Below, in pieces: positions 32,966 to 41,694 of a stretch of DNA of 60,786 bases. Location of the stretch: the NCBI GenBank assembly GCA_025356475.1, contig JANXSX010000142.1, forward strand, positions 1 to 60,786, read 5' to 3'. Both the position numbers and the translations under genes were made by a program. Position 1 is the first letter of the stretch. Every line of letters begins with the position of its first letter. Below the pieces are notes generated by a model. It ran no database searches. It was not told the DNA's origin and saw nothing but the letters and a program-made list of their open reading frames with translations. This DNA is from Isosphaeraceae bacterium. Its GTDB lineage: Bacteria > Planctomycetota > Planctomycetia > Isosphaerales > Isosphaeraceae.

Positions 32966-33820
32966 ATGCGGGCCACGTTCATCGTTCGACATGGTCAGAC
33001 TCGGCTCCTTGGCGAATTTGTCGCCCCGCCGGGTTGCGACTACGGTCGCGAACAGAAGGTGATCATCCGCACAGAGCGGGGGACGGAGATCGGTGAGATC
33101 CTCTGCCTCGCTACAGAGCGATCCGCCCGGTTCCTTGAGAATCCAGGCCGGGGCGAGATTCTTCGGGAGGCCGACGAGACTGACCTCGCCCCTCTGGAGG
33201 AATTGCGAAAACGGCAGGCCGAGGCGATGACAGCGTGTCAGGAGTTGATCGACACTCGCAAGCTTCAGATGAATCTGGTCGATGTCGAAGCGATTCTCGG
33301 CGGCGAGCGGATCATCTTCTATTACCTTGCCGAGAAACGAGTGGACTTCCGCGACTTGGTCAAGGACCTCGCTCGGGCGTTCCATAGCCGAATCGAAATG
33401 CGTCAGGTTGGGATTCGCGACGAGGCCAAACTCCTGGCCGATTATGGTGATTGTGGCAAGCCGGTCTGTTGTAACACCCACCTCTCGCGGATGCCCCCAG
33501 TCTCGATGCGGATGGCCAAGGTCCAGAAGGCGACCCTCGACCCATCCAAGATCTCAGGACGGTGTGGAAGACTCAAGTGCTGCCTGCGCTACGAGTACGA
33601 TACCTACCAAGAACACGAACGCGAGCTACCCCCCATCGGCTCAATGGTCCTCACAGACCGAGGCCAGGGACGGGTACTCGCACTTGAGTTACTCGCGAAG
33701 CGAGTGGTGGTCGAGTTCGAAGACCGGCGGCGTATCGTGATGACGCCCGATGAGATCAAGGGGGTCGAACGCCCTAAGGGCCGACCTGCCAAAGATGACG
33801 ATGATGATCGAGTTGAGTAA
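32966..33820 (+). CDS. ricT: RicT-like PSP1 domain protein
   Basis: A 284-aa cytoplasmic protein of the PSP1/YaaT family. Its hallmark cysteines are present: YGDCGKPVCCNTHL and SGRCGRLKCCLRYEYD, which in Bacillus RicT help hold Fe-S clusters of the RicA-RicF-RicT complex that directs RNase Y maturation of mRNAs. The preceding LVDVEAILGGERIIFYYLAEKRVDFRDLVKDLA is also typical. The C-terminus is Asp-rich (KDDDDDR). The start is set at ATG 32966, since the upstream part is not family-like. No ricA or ricF is nearby. It heads a plus-strand trio with the Minf_1886 protein and a small membrane protein. Confidence 0.9.
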   Translation: MRATFIVRHGQTRLLGEFVAPPGCDYGREQKVIIRTERGTEIGEILCLATERSARFLENPGRGEILREADETDLAPLEELRKRQAEAMTACQELIDTRKLQMNLVDVEAILGGERIIFYYLAEKRVDFRDLVKDLARAFHSRIEMRQVGIRDEAKLLADYGDCGKPVCCNTHLSRMPPVSMRMAKVQKATLDPSKISGRCGRLKCCLRYEYDTYQEHERELPPIGSMVLTDRGQGRVLALELLAKRVVVEFEDRRRIVMTPDEIKGVERPKGRPAKDDDDDRVE

Positions 33821-33862
33821 TCCAAGCCTCAGAAAACGCGAACGACTTGAGGAGACGAACCG

Positions 33863-34273
33863 ATGAGTCTACGTGACGACCTAGTCCGGGTTCTCGCTCG
33901 CGACTCACGGTTCCCGATTCAGGCTTATGCCTTCATCTTTGAAACGATTGAATACACCAAACGGCTCAGAGACCGAGCGCGGTCACGAAAGCCAAAGGTG
34001 AAGGCGACCGCAGGCAAGAAACACATCACTGGGCAAGAGCTCTGCGAAGGGGCTCGACGGCTCGCCCTTCGAGAGTACGGACTCATGGCTGAGACTGTAC
34101 TCGCCCAGTGGGGATTGCGGTCGACCTCCGACTTGGGAGACGTGGTCTACAACTTGATTGAGGCCGGCGACCTCGAGAAAACCCCCGAAGATCGACGATC
34201 TCACTTCGACAACGTGTTTGACTTTCCGACCGCGTTCCGAGACGGACACTCGTTCGTGCTCGACCCCGTCTAA
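33863..34273 (+). CDS. Minf_1886 family protein
   Basis: A 136-aa soluble protein matching the uncharacterised Minf_1886 family: RVLARDSRFPIQAYAFIFETIEYTK near the N-terminus, HITGQELCEGARRLALREYGLMAETVLAQWGLRSTSDLGDVVYNLIEAG in the middle, and a C-terminal DFPTAFRD. The function is unknown; presence in many PVC and other bacteria suggests a basic cellular role. It is 42 nt behind ricT on the same strand and probably co-transcribed with it. Confidence 0.88.
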   Translation: MSLRDDLVRVLARDSRFPIQAYAFIFETIEYTKRLRDRARSRKPKVKATAGKKHITGQELCEGARRLALREYGLMAETVLAQWGLRSTSDLGDVVYNLIEAGDLEKTPEDRRSHFDNVFDFPTAFRDGHSFVLDPV

Positions 34274-34298
34274 TTCTCATCCCAGCGAGGCAGCCCGC

Positions 34299-34436
34299 AT
34301 GGATTCGCGTCGAGCCTTCTTCACTCTCGCTGCAACTGTGTTTCTCGGCTGGGTCATCGCCCTCATCGTGATGGCCGCAACCTCCGCAAGGCGACCTCCC
34401 GACAAGAGTACGCCCGCAGCTTCGAGGGACTCGTAG
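34299..34436 (+). CDS. Small single-pass membrane protein
   Basis: A 45-aa protein: a basic start (MDSRR), one strong membrane helix (AFFTLAATVFLGWVIALIVMAA) and a polar tail (TSARRPPDKST). GAGG lies 9-12 nt before the ATG, and the gene starts 25 nt after the Minf_1886 gene. This layout, with the Arg-rich flank on the N side, supports a real translated protein. No family is recognised. It could equally be a short signal-anchor peptide with a role in the same operon. Confidence 0.6.
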   Translation: MDSRRAFFTLAATVFLGWVIALIVMAATSARRPPDKSTPAASRDS

Positions 34437-34498
34437 GCAAACGAGCTTTGGTAGGATGGAGACCACCCTACCAAAGTCATTGAGCGATTCTCCGACAA

Positions 34499-35503
34499 TT
34501 ACTTTGCCTGAGCGTCGGCAAACGCACTATCAAAGCCACGACCGCTGGCCGTGAAGCTCATCTTCTCTTTGACGAACTTGGCGGCTTCGGCTGCGCCATA
34601 TTCGCGATCCATGCCGGGGTCTTCCCACTCGACAGAGAGCGGCCCCTCATAGCCAATCGCGTTCAGTGCGCGGGCAATGTCGTCAAAATTGACCTGACCA
34701 CGGCCCGGTGAGCGGAAGTCCCAGCCCCGGCGGGGGTCGCCAAAGTTGAGGTGACTACCGAGGATGCCGGTCTTGCCGTCCAAGGTTCGGGCAGCGTCTT
34801 TGACGTGAACGTGATAGATCCGGTCTGGGAACTCGCGGATAAAGGCGACCGAATCGACCATCTGCCAGTGCAGGTGACTCGGGTCGAAATTGAAGCCGAA
34901 CGCGGGCCGATGGTCGAGAGCCTCCAGGGCCATCTTCGCCGAGTAGAGGTCAAACGCGATCTCGGTCGGGTGAACTTCCAGACCGAACTTGACACCACAC
35001 TCGTCAAACACGTCGAGGATCGGGTTCCAGCGCTCGGCGAGCAGCTTGAATCCGTCCGCGATCATCTTGTCCGAGACCGGCGGGAACGAGTAGAGCAAAT
35101 GCCAGATCGACGAGCCTGTGAAGCCATTGACGACCTTCACGCCCATCTTCTTCGCGGCTCTGGCCGTATCCTTCATCTCTTGGATCGCCCAATCGCGTTT
35201 CTTGGCACTGTTGCCCCGGATCGCGGTCGGAACCCAATCGTCGGTGCGCTCGTCGAGGATGTCGAGCACAAGCTGGCCTGTCAGGTGATTCGAGATCGCC
35301 CAGCACTTCAGGCCATACCGACCTAGGAGGTCGTGCCGCTCCTGGCAATACCCGTCGTCGGTCAGTGCCTTCTGAACATTAAAGTGGTCGCCCCAGCAGG
35401 GCAGCTCAATGCCGTCATATCCCCACTGGCTGGCCTTCTGACAGATGACTTCGAGAGTCAGATCGGCCCACTGGCCAGTGAACAGCGTCACGGGACGCGC
35501 CAT
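34499..35503 (-). CDS. Sugar phosphate isomerase/epimerase (xylose-isomerase-like TIM barrel)
   Basis: A 334-aa cytoplasmic TIM-barrel protein. [37 protein letters not shown] is the opening strand-helix unit. Metal-ligand regions are visible at [19 protein letters not shown] (Glu), [16 protein letters not shown] (Asp/His), IYHVHVKDA (His) and [15 protein letters not shown] (Glu). It lacks a signal peptide. The family interconverts sugars or polyols, and the substrate cannot be named. The start has TGGAG 9 nt upstream. It reads away from the HAD phosphatase gene across 144 nt, and the two may serve one sugar pathway. Confidence 0.9.
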   Translation of the reverse strand: MARPVTLFTGQWADLTLEVICQKASQWGYDGIELPCWGDHFNVQKALTDDGYCQERHDLLGRYGLKCWAISNHLTGQLVLDILDERTDDWVPTAIRGNSAKKRDWAIQEMKDTARAAKKMGVKVVNGFTGSSIWHLLYSFPPVSDKMIADGFKLLAERWNPILDVFDECGVKFGLEVHPTEIAFDLYSAKMALEALDHRPAFGFNFDPSHLHWQMVDSVAFIREFPDRIYHVHVKDAARTLDGKTGILGSHLNFGDPRRGWDFRSPGRGQVNFDDIARALNAIGYEGPLSVEWEDPGMDREYGAAEAAKFVKEKMSFTASGRGFDSAFADAQAK

Positions 35504-35647
35504 CGCAGAAGCTCCAGGAGAGTTGGACGGGTAGTTGAATCGGCAACGATAGCGCCGAAAGCGTCCGATGTCAACGATTTGACGCCGGGAGTTGTCCCCT
35601 TAGATAATTGGAGGGTCGGCCCCAATCACTCGCTCGGAAGTAAGCTC

Positions 35648-36298
35648 ATGCCCCTAAAAGCTGTCCTCTTCGACTTTGACGGGGTACTCGCCGACACGGA
35701 GAACATCCACATCACTGCCTGGCAGCGGACTCTGAGCCAGATGGGAATCGACCCCGACGACTCGCTCTGCCTCCCAGCCGCAGAGACCGACGACCGCAAG
35801 TTCCTCACCGAGATCCTCGCCGCTCGGGGAATCACCGAGGGTGACACTGAGGGCTGGGTTGCCCGCAAGCAAACCCTAACTCGAACCCTGCTTGCCGACC
35901 ATCCCCGGCTCTACCCCGGCGTTTTGGAACTTGTGAAGGCGCTCCAAGGAACAGTTAGGCTTGCCGTCGTCTCCGGGAGTTGGCGGGAGAACATTGAAAC
36001 CGTGCTCAAGTCGGCAGGGCTCGCCGATGCCTTTGAAGTCATCGTGGGGAAGGAGGACTTCCAATCCTCGAAGCCTGATCCCGAGGCCTACTTATTGGCG
36101 TTAGCACGTTTGGGTGTATCCGCTCAGGACGCGGTTGCCCTGGAAGATTCGCCTTCTGGAGTGGCGTCAGCTTACGGAGCTGGGATTCGGACAATTGCCG
36201 TTGGGCATCGACACCCCCAAGGAGATTGGTGTGGCAACGCGGTCTTTCTTGCAAACCTTCGAGACAACGAGATAAGTATGCGTCATATCTCTGGATAA
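35648..36298 (+). CDS. HAD-superfamily phosphatase (beta-phosphoglucomutase-like)
   Basis: A 216-aa protein with all HAD motifs: KAVLFDFDGVLADTE (motif I, nucleophile and acid Asp), RLAVVSGSWRENIETVL (motif II), SSKPDPEAYLLALARLG (motif III Lys) and AVALEDSPSGVASAYGAGIRTIAV (motif IV). A helical cap lies between motifs I and II, as in beta-phosphoglucomutases and phosphoglycolate phosphatases. The substrate is unknown. The frame stays open far upstream, but translation from 35648 gives the standard N-terminus. It may work with the adjacent divergent sugar isomerase. Confidence 0.88.
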   Translation: MPLKAVLFDFDGVLADTENIHITAWQRTLSQMGIDPDDSLCLPAAETDDRKFLTEILAARGITEGDTEGWVARKQTLTRTLLADHPRLYPGVLELVKALQGTVRLAVVSGSWRENIETVLKSAGLADAFEVIVGKEDFQSSKPDPEAYLLALARLGVSAQDAVALEDSPSGVASAYGAGIRTIAVGHRHPQGDWCGNAVFLANLRDNEISMRHISG

Positions 36299-36420
36299 AC
36301 CATTCGTCATGCTATTAACGTACAAGTTCAGTGGCAACGCCCGAAAACGTGTCGGTCATCGGCCCGACGCGCGTAAGTTTAGAGGGTCTCCTAACTCCGA
36401 GAAGCCCAGTAGCTTGATCA

Positions 36421-37599
36421 TCAAAGGGGGCTCGCGGGTGGGCTTCCGATGGCAGGTGCGGTGGGTGCGGCGGGCGGCTGGCCTCCCCGACCCGCGCCGC
36501 CGCGGCCCTGACCGGCGGGGCGAGGTGGGTTGGCCAAGTAGTCGGCCACGTCCTTCGCGGCCTTGGTCGGGATGCCGGGCTTCTGGAGGAAACCGAGGTC
36601 TCGCGCCCAGTCGATGAAGCGATACTGCCAGGTCCCGAAAGGGATTCCATTACGGTCAGTCAAGCCACCAGTCATGCGGCTTCCATCCGGTAGGGTGTCG
36701 CCGGGGTGGCGGCCGTTGCCGTAAAGGTGCAACTCCACGTTGGGAACTCCGGCCATCAGCATGGCCTCGTAATACTCGAGAGCCCAGACGGTGTGGACCC
36801 GGTCGCCGGCGCTCCCGCAGACGAGGAACGCGGGAGGGACGTCCTTGGGGATCGGCGGTGCAGTGCGGTTTCGCGCGAAAGGCGTCGGACCGGGGTAGAT
36901 GATGCCCGTGAAGTCCGGGCGCGAGGAGATGCCCGCGAACGGGTCGGAAGGCTCGTTGTTCTTCTTGTCCCAGTCCTCATACAGGACGGCGGCTGGGGCG
37001 GAGAGTTCAGCACCTGCGGAGAAGCCCATGACGCCGATCCTGCTCGGGTCGATGCCCCATTCCTTGGCGTAGGCGCGGACGACGCGGACCGCCTGCTGCA
37101 CGTCGTGGACGGCATCGACCTCAGCAACATAGCCGTCGGCACGCAGCCGGTTCCGGAGGATGACGGTGTTGATTCCGTAGTTATAAAAGAAGGGGACGAA
37201 GTCGGCGGCCTCACCGCCCACGTTCAAGGTCCGGTGGCCACCACCGGCGATGACGATGATCGCGGTGCCGGTGTTGATCGACTTCTCGACCCTGTGAACC
37301 TCAATGGAAGGGTTGTGGATCGAGACGATACTACTGATCCGTCCGGGGACGGCCTGACTCATGTTGTAAACCTCGGGCACGTGGAGATTGTCACCCTTGA
37401 GGTAGGGCGAGTCCGGCGCATACAGCGGCACAACGACCCCGCCAGGCAGGATGGCCGTAGGAGCATAGGGCTGGCCGTTATCGGCAGCCGCCTTAGGCAC
37501 GGACTGAGGTGCCGGAAGTGGAGGTAGAGGAGCCTTCGTCTGCCCAACCGCGGCCGAGCCGATCAGGGCCCAGGCGGACAGGAATAGGATTGCTTTCAT
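36421..37599 (-). CDS. Exported alpha/beta hydrolase (acetyl-esterase/xylanase-like)
   Basis: A 392-aa exported esterase-like protein. A signal peptide (KAILFLSAWALIGSAAVGQ) starts at 37599. Core motifs are AIIVIAGGGHRTLNVGGEAADFV (oxyanion region), IGVMGFSAGAELSAPAAVLYEDW (GxSxG nucleophile), PPAFLVCGSAGDRVHTVWALEYYEAM (acid Asp) and LYGNGRHPGDTLP (His). This fits BD-FAE/acetylxylan-esterase-like enzymes. The C-terminus is Gly/Pro/Arg-rich (PRPAGQGRGGAGRGGQPP). Base composition is visibly more GC-rich than its neighbours, especially the next gene. Removal of acetyl groups from plant or algal polysaccharides is the likely role. Confidence 0.88.
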   Translation of the reverse strand: MKAILFLSAWALIGSAAVGQTKAPLPPLPAPQSVPKAAADNGQPYAPTAILPGGVVVPLYAPDSPYLKGDNLHVPEVYNMSQAVPGRISSIVSIHNPSIEVHRVEKSINTGTAIIVIAGGGHRTLNVGGEAADFVPFFYNYGINTVILRNRLRADGYVAEVDAVHDVQQAVRVVRAYAKEWGIDPSRIGVMGFSAGAELSAPAAVLYEDWDKKNNEPSDPFAGISSRPDFTGIIYPGPTPFARNRTAPPIPKDVPPAFLVCGSAGDRVHTVWALEYYEAMLMAGVPNVELHLYGNGRHPGDTLPDGSRMTGGLTDRNGIPFGTWQYRFIDWARDLGFLQKPGIPTKAAKDVADYLANPPRPAGQGRGGAGRGGQPPAAPTAPAIGSPPASPL

Positions 37600-37865
37600 C
37601 GGTTGTGTCGTCCTTCTGTTCGTCACTGAACCATTCGCCTGACATCGAGCGATGAGGTGATCTTATCAGGTTCAGCGTCTGCGCAAACGGTAACGAACCG
37701 GAGGAATTTCCGTGAAATGGGTGGTAGCTTGCGGACACGTCCGGTTAGGGACCTTGCAATTCTCGTACCGTTGCCGGATCCTCCAGTTGCGTTCCAGGAC
37801 CTCGAGGAACATAGTATACTAAAAGTCAGTTAGAACGGGTCTTCAGGCTACAGCAGAGGACGGCG

Positions 37866-39059
37866 ATGATAGATTCAAACAGTGATCTTGGGCCTTTGCC
37901 CCAAGCCGATAGCAATTCCTTGTTACAGACCGAGAGCTTTACTGCGCTCAGGGGTGCCTTGCCGTCGGATCGCTTTGTTCTCAGATCCGAGCCAAGCCCG
38001 GACGCCGGTGTTGACATCTGTGTCGAGTTACTGATAGACGGTTGCTACAGCAACATACGTTTCTTTATCCAGGTCAAGGCAACCGAGGACGCCAAGTACA
38101 ATACCGACGGATCGATATCATTCTCTGCGGATGTGTCCAATATTAATTACTTGCTCAATGGATTGCGTCCTCTTTATGTCCTTTATATCGCCAATTCAAG
38201 AAAATTACGATATGTATGGATCAATGATGAGGTTAAAAGGATTGAGAAGGATACACCAGGCTGGATACGTCAAAAAACGGTGACTCTCCGTTTCCAATGC
38301 ACTCTCGACCAGACGGGTTGTCAAAACATCTATGACCGCATCAAAGCTGAGGCCAAAAGCGACAAACCCAGAGTTACACCCGACTCTGCAAAACCTCCAG
38401 CCGGAGGCGAGAAGGGAGAGAAAAAGGCCCTCGGGCTTGTACAAACAAAACCCACCAACGATTGCATTACTGCCATTCGTGCGAAAGTGGACAATGATCC
38501 AAAGCCCCCAGACTGGCGAGCAAACCCAACCACAGACGAAGTCAAATATCAAAGAGATCTCGACACGCTTCGACACCTCCTACGATACTTCCCACTTGGG
38601 GAAATCGACAGATATATTGCAGGTCTTCCATGCAGTTTGCTTCAAACAAACACCCATTATTTTGACGGTTTTACATCTGTCTGGACAGCAAGCGCTACAC
38701 ATATTTATAACCCTACTCTTAAGAAGATTTTGACAGAACTCTTTGAGGCTTGGAAAAATACTCGGAAGCATCACGACTTATTCCACTGGTTAAGCCCCTC
38801 TCTCGCCGTCTGGGACGGAGCGAAACATGGTGCAGAGGGAGAGCGTGCCTATAAAACAACTTACGACGACTCCCTCAGATTTCGGGAGCATATTGTTGAA
38901 TTTGCAAAGCAGATTAAGAATGAATATCTTGAAATTGATTTGGACGAGACAAGCCGAACGGCACTGGAGGACTTCTGGGCATTCGAGTCAACGCCCCTTC
39001 CAGGCGAAGAAGGATTGGGCTCTGATCGAAACCCTCCGCCGGTTCATGAGTTGACCTGA
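37866..39059 (+). CDS. DUF4365-type restriction-endonuclease-like protein
   Basis: A 397-aa cytoplasmic protein. The first 150 residues fit a DUF4365-like PD-(D/E)XK fold: E23 in a helix (QTESFTALRGAL), SEPSPDAGVD50ICVEL, then FFIQV-K71 as the QxK active-site strand, followed by VSNINYLLNGLRPLYVLYIAN. Residues 155-205 are a polar linker. The rest (RHLLRYFPLGEIDRYIAGL...HHDLFHWLSPSLAVWDG) is a helical domain I do not recognise. The gene is more AT-rich than its surroundings. Its left spacer is empty, and a dispersed palindromic repeat lies 25 nt past its stop, so lateral acquisition is likely. A defence or DNA-processing role is inference. Confidence 0.75.
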   Translation: MIDSNSDLGPLPQADSNSLLQTESFTALRGALPSDRFVLRSEPSPDAGVDICVELLIDGCYSNIRFFIQVKATEDAKYNTDGSISFSADVSNINYLLNGLRPLYVLYIANSRKLRYVWINDEVKRIEKDTPGWIRQKTVTLRFQCTLDQTGCQNIYDRIKAEAKSDKPRVTPDSAKPPAGGEKGEKKALGLVQTKPTNDCITAIRAKVDNDPKPPDWRANPTTDEVKYQRDLDTLRHLLRYFPLGEIDRYIAGLPCSLLQTNTHYFDGFTSVWTASATHIYNPTLKKILTELFEAWKNTRKHHDLFHWLSPSLAVWDGAKHGAEGERAYKTTYDDSLRFREHIVEFAKQIKNEYLEIDLDETSRTALEDFWAFESTPLPGEEGLGSDRNPPPVHELT

Positions 39060-39084
39060 GACTTCTATTCTTAGCTCTCGCCTG

Positions 39085-39134
39085 GCCGCCAAACAAATCA
39101 AGACACTGGTCGAAGTACGACCAGTGGCACCCAG
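39085..39134. repeat. Dispersed palindromic repeat, second copy
   Basis: This aligns to 37-85 with about 82% identity and one indel. Its centre, 39104-39126, is a perfect inverted repeat (CACTGGTCG, AAGTA loop, CGACCAGTG). It begins 25 nt after the DUF4365 gene's stop. On the plus strand it could also act as a terminator for that gene, and on the minus strand it reads into the tail of a small open frame. Confidence 0.75.
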
Positions 39135-39268
39135 ACATAATCAGAAGTTCCATACGTCGTCTGATTCTTGGCGTGACCAAGCCATAATCCCACGGCGAAG
39201 ACCAGGCCGATGAAGACCCGGACGGACATTGTCCAACGTCCACGACGAGGCTTGGGCTTATGGGTCAC
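39098..39268 (-). CDS. Possible small membrane protein with repeat-encoded C-terminus
   Basis: A 56-codon frame. GTG at 39268 has GCGAGG about 8 nt upstream. The product would have a basic start (THKPKPRRGRWT) and one membrane helix (VFIGLVFAVGLWLGH). The last dozen residues (YVWVPLVVLRPVS) come from the dispersed palindromic repeat, so the end is probably a secondary fusion created by insertion of the element. Nothing similar is recognised. It lies between the DUF4365 gene and the convergent transporter ATPase gene. It may be real or chance. Confidence 0.35.
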   Translation of the reverse strand: MTHKPKPRRGRWTMSVRVFIGLVFAVGLWLGHAKNQTTYGTSDYVWVPLVVLRPVS

Positions 39269-39343
39269 GGCAGAGCCTCGCAATTGGGTGAAGCGATTCC
39301 TCGGGGAGAGAACGAGATCCGCCCCACGAGGAAACCCATTAGC

Positions 39344-40090
39344 TCATGCAACTTGGACTTCTGCAAGCAACAGGCGTGTCGATGCCTGCTGGGGATCTTC
39401 GAAGATTTGGGCGGGCGACCCGCTCTCGATGACCAGCCCTGCACCAAAAACATGCACGACGCTTGCCACTTGACGGGCAAACTTCATTGCATGTGTCACG
39501 ACCACCATCGTAAGGCCATCGCGAGCTAGGTCGGTCATCACCGCGAGGACCTCGGCGGTCATTTGGGGGTCAAGTGCCGAGGTGGGCTCGTCGAAAAGGA
39601 TCGCACGCGGCTCCATCGCCAGAGCCCGAGCGATAGCGACGCGCTGTTGCTGGCCTCCCGAAAGTTGCCTCGGTCGGCAATGAATTTTGTCAAGCAAACC
39701 AACCCGGTCCAGCAGTGTACGAGCCCGCGCCTCGGCATGTGCAGGGGCGAGCCGAAGGACCGCGATTGGGCCTTCGGTCACGTTCTGGAGCACGGATCGA
39801 TGCGGAAACAGGTTGAAGCTCTGGAAGACCATTCCCACTGTGGAACAGACCTTCCGCAATGTCTCAGCTCGTTCGGTCTTGGGGGTGTTCGCATCGATAC
39901 TCATCCCGTCAACGGTGACCCGACCGGCCTGGAAAGTCTCCAGCCCATTCAGGCAGCGCAGGAAGGTGCTCTTGCCGCTGCCGGATGGACCGATGATCGC
40001 GGCAACTTCGCCGGGGGTGATCGTCATGTTCACACCGCGCAAGACCTCGAGCGAACCATAGCGCTTGATCAAACCTGATGCCTCGATCAT
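39344..40090 (-). CDS. Polar amino-acid ABC transporter ATP-binding protein
   Basis: A 248-aa ABC ATPase of the GlnQ/HisP branch: Walker A GPSGSGKST, Q-loop GMVFQSFNLFPH, signature LSGGQQQR, Walker B AILFDEPTSALDPQ, and the H-loop VVVTHAMKFA. The preference for NLFPHRSVLQN and the 248-aa length match amino-acid importers. Its start codon overlaps the stop of the binding-protein/permease gene (ATGA), so the two proteins are translated together and form one importer. It powers uptake of a polar amino acid or a related compound. Confidence 0.95.
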   Translation of the reverse strand: MIEASGLIKRYGSLEVLRGVNMTITPGEVAAIIGPSGSGKSTFLRCLNGLETFQAGRVTVDGMSIDANTPKTERAETLRKVCSTVGMVFQSFNLFPHRSVLQNVTEGPIAVLRLAPAHAEARARTLLDRVGLLDKIHCRPRQLSGGQQQRVAIARALAMEPRAILFDEPTSALDPQMTAEVLAVMTDLARDGLTMVVVTHAMKFARQVASVVHVFGAGLVIESGSPAQIFEDPQQASTRLLLAEVQVA

Positions 40091-41598
40091 CAGACGAGCC
40101 CTCCCTTCGGCGTATCACCCCCTAGACCAAGTTTCCGTTCCGACCAACGACTGAACACACTCAGCGGTACCGACATCATCATGTAAATCGCCGCTGTCGC
40201 CAGCGCGAACTCGAACATCCCATCGGTCGAGTTCCCTAACATTGAATATTGCTTGGTCAATTCCACTATAGTAATGACGGAACAAACAGACGTATCTTTG
40301 AACAATGCGATGAAATCATTTGTCACTGCGGGGATGACAATGCGCACAGATTGCGGGACAATGATCCTCCCAAGTGCCTGCCATTTCGACATCCCAAGCG
40401 CCATCGCAGCCTCCATCTGGCCTGCAGGAATGGCTTGCAAGCCTGCGCGATAGATCTCGGCCTCGTAGGCGGAATAGTTGATCGCAAGCCCTGCCACCGC
40501 AGCGACGGGCGCTGGTAACTTCAAGACGAAGTAAAGGACATAGAGCTGCAACATCAATGGAGTGCCGCGAAGAATCTCGACATACCCGCCGAGAATTCCA
40601 GCCAGCCAGCTCGGGCCATAGAGCCGACCGAGCGCGACGATGAGACCGATCGCCATCGCCAGCGGCATCGACATGACGGAAATCCAGAACGTCATCCAGG
40701 CCGCATCAAAGAGCGACCAACGGTACTGCCACACCAGTGCTAAACCTTGCTTCGGAACATCCACGGCGGGTAACACGGGGTCGACATCGAGAAGTTCCTC
40801 CTGCAAATCGGTCCAGATGTTGTACTTGTCATAGATGCGTTTGAGGTCGCCGTTCGAGATCAAGTCGCCGATTGCTCGATTCAGTGCCTCGACGAGTTGT
40901 GCGTCTTCTTTACGGCAATAGATCACATAGTAGCCTCGGCCCACGGGAGGTCCTGCTGCCACCAGGGTCGAGAACCGGGGGAGGTAGAAGCGACTGGCGG
41001 GTAGGTCCTGAAGGGTGGCATCGACTTGGCCGTTCACGGTCGCCATCATCGCGTCGGTCGCCCCTTCAAAGGAGACGACCTCCACATGCGGCCCCGCTTC
41101 GTCATTGGCGAAGATGTCTCCGGAAGAAAGGCCGAGTACGCCGATCCGCCACTTCCGCCCATCCGACCGAGGTTTCTTGACGTCGTCCCAAGTGGTGATC
41201 GCCCCGCCGGTGGGGACCATCAGTTGAAGCTGATAGATGTAGTAGGGGCGTGTCGGCAGATACTCGCGCTTGCGATTGGCTGTTAGCTCATAGCCGTTGA
41301 AGACGACATCGACGTCGCCGATCCTAAGGACCTGGAGCAATGTATCCCAACGCGCATACGTGTAAACCGGCTTGGGACCAAGCGCGCCACACAGTTTAGC
41401 GATCAATTCGGGCTCGAACCCGGTGACCTCCAACGGATTCTTGGGATTGGCATAGATGAATGGACCGCCCCCTTCGGCGTCGCTTCCGTAGCGAAGAATC
41501 CCTCGCTCGCGGATCTTTGCGAGCGAGTCGGCATGAGCAAACATGGGGGTGAGAAGTAGCAAGCCAATGACGAGGTGGCTTAGTCTTGGGATGCTCAT
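40090..41598 (-). CDS. Amino-acid ABC transporter, binding protein fused to permease
   Basis: A 502-aa fusion. A signal peptide (LSHLVIGLLLLTPMFAHA) precedes a periplasmic binding domain (about 25-260) with IRERGILRYGSDAEGGGPFIYANPKN...TGFEPELIAKLCGALG and the matching second lobe VEVVSFEGATDAMMATVNGQVDATLQDL. A HisM/GlnP-type permease domain (about 300-495) follows, with the EAA-like loop EIYRAGLQAIPAGQMEAAMALGMSKWQALGRIIVPQS. Fusion tethers the binding protein to the membrane; such fusions are known for Gln/Glu importers. The start at 41598 gives the signal peptide, although the frame opens 19 codons earlier. The ATPase gene follows with a 4-nt overlap. Confidence 0.93.
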   Translation of the reverse strand: MSIPRLSHLVIGLLLLTPMFAHADSLAKIRERGILRYGSDAEGGGPFIYANPKNPLEVTGFEPELIAKLCGALGPKPVYTYARWDTLLQVLRIGDVDVVFNGYELTANRKREYLPTRPYYIYQLQLMVPTGGAITTWDDVKKPRSDGRKWRIGVLGLSSGDIFANDEAGPHVEVVSFEGATDAMMATVNGQVDATLQDLPASRFYLPRFSTLVAAGPPVGRGYYVIYCRKEDAQLVEALNRAIGDLISNGDLKRIYDKYNIWTDLQEELLDVDPVLPAVDVPKQGLALVWQYRWSLFDAAWMTFWISVMSMPLAMAIGLIVALGRLYGPSWLAGILGGYVEILRGTPLMLQLYVLYFVLKLPAPVAAVAGLAINYSAYEAEIYRAGLQAIPAGQMEAAMALGMSKWQALGRIIVPQSVRIVIPAVTNDFIALFKDTSVCSVITIVELTKQYSMLGNSTDGMFEFALATAAIYMMMSVPLSVFSRWSERKLGLGGDTPKGGLV

Positions 41599-41694
41599 CA
41601 GGCGTCGACCGTCAAGCTCCGGGTTGGGAGCGCAACCGTCGTTCTTGTCCATCAAGAGAACCTCTTTCTTCGAGAGTTACCACAAAAAGCTTGG

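Noticed and set aside
32834-33481. 215-codon minus-strand frame over ricT
   Set aside because: It is antisense to the conserved ricT gene and has no start signals or domain.
36706-37527. 273-codon plus-strand frame opposite the exported hydrolase
   Set aside because: It mirrors a well-supported hydrolase gene in GC-rich DNA. The product is Asp/Val/Gly-rich without any domain, typical of an antisense shadow.
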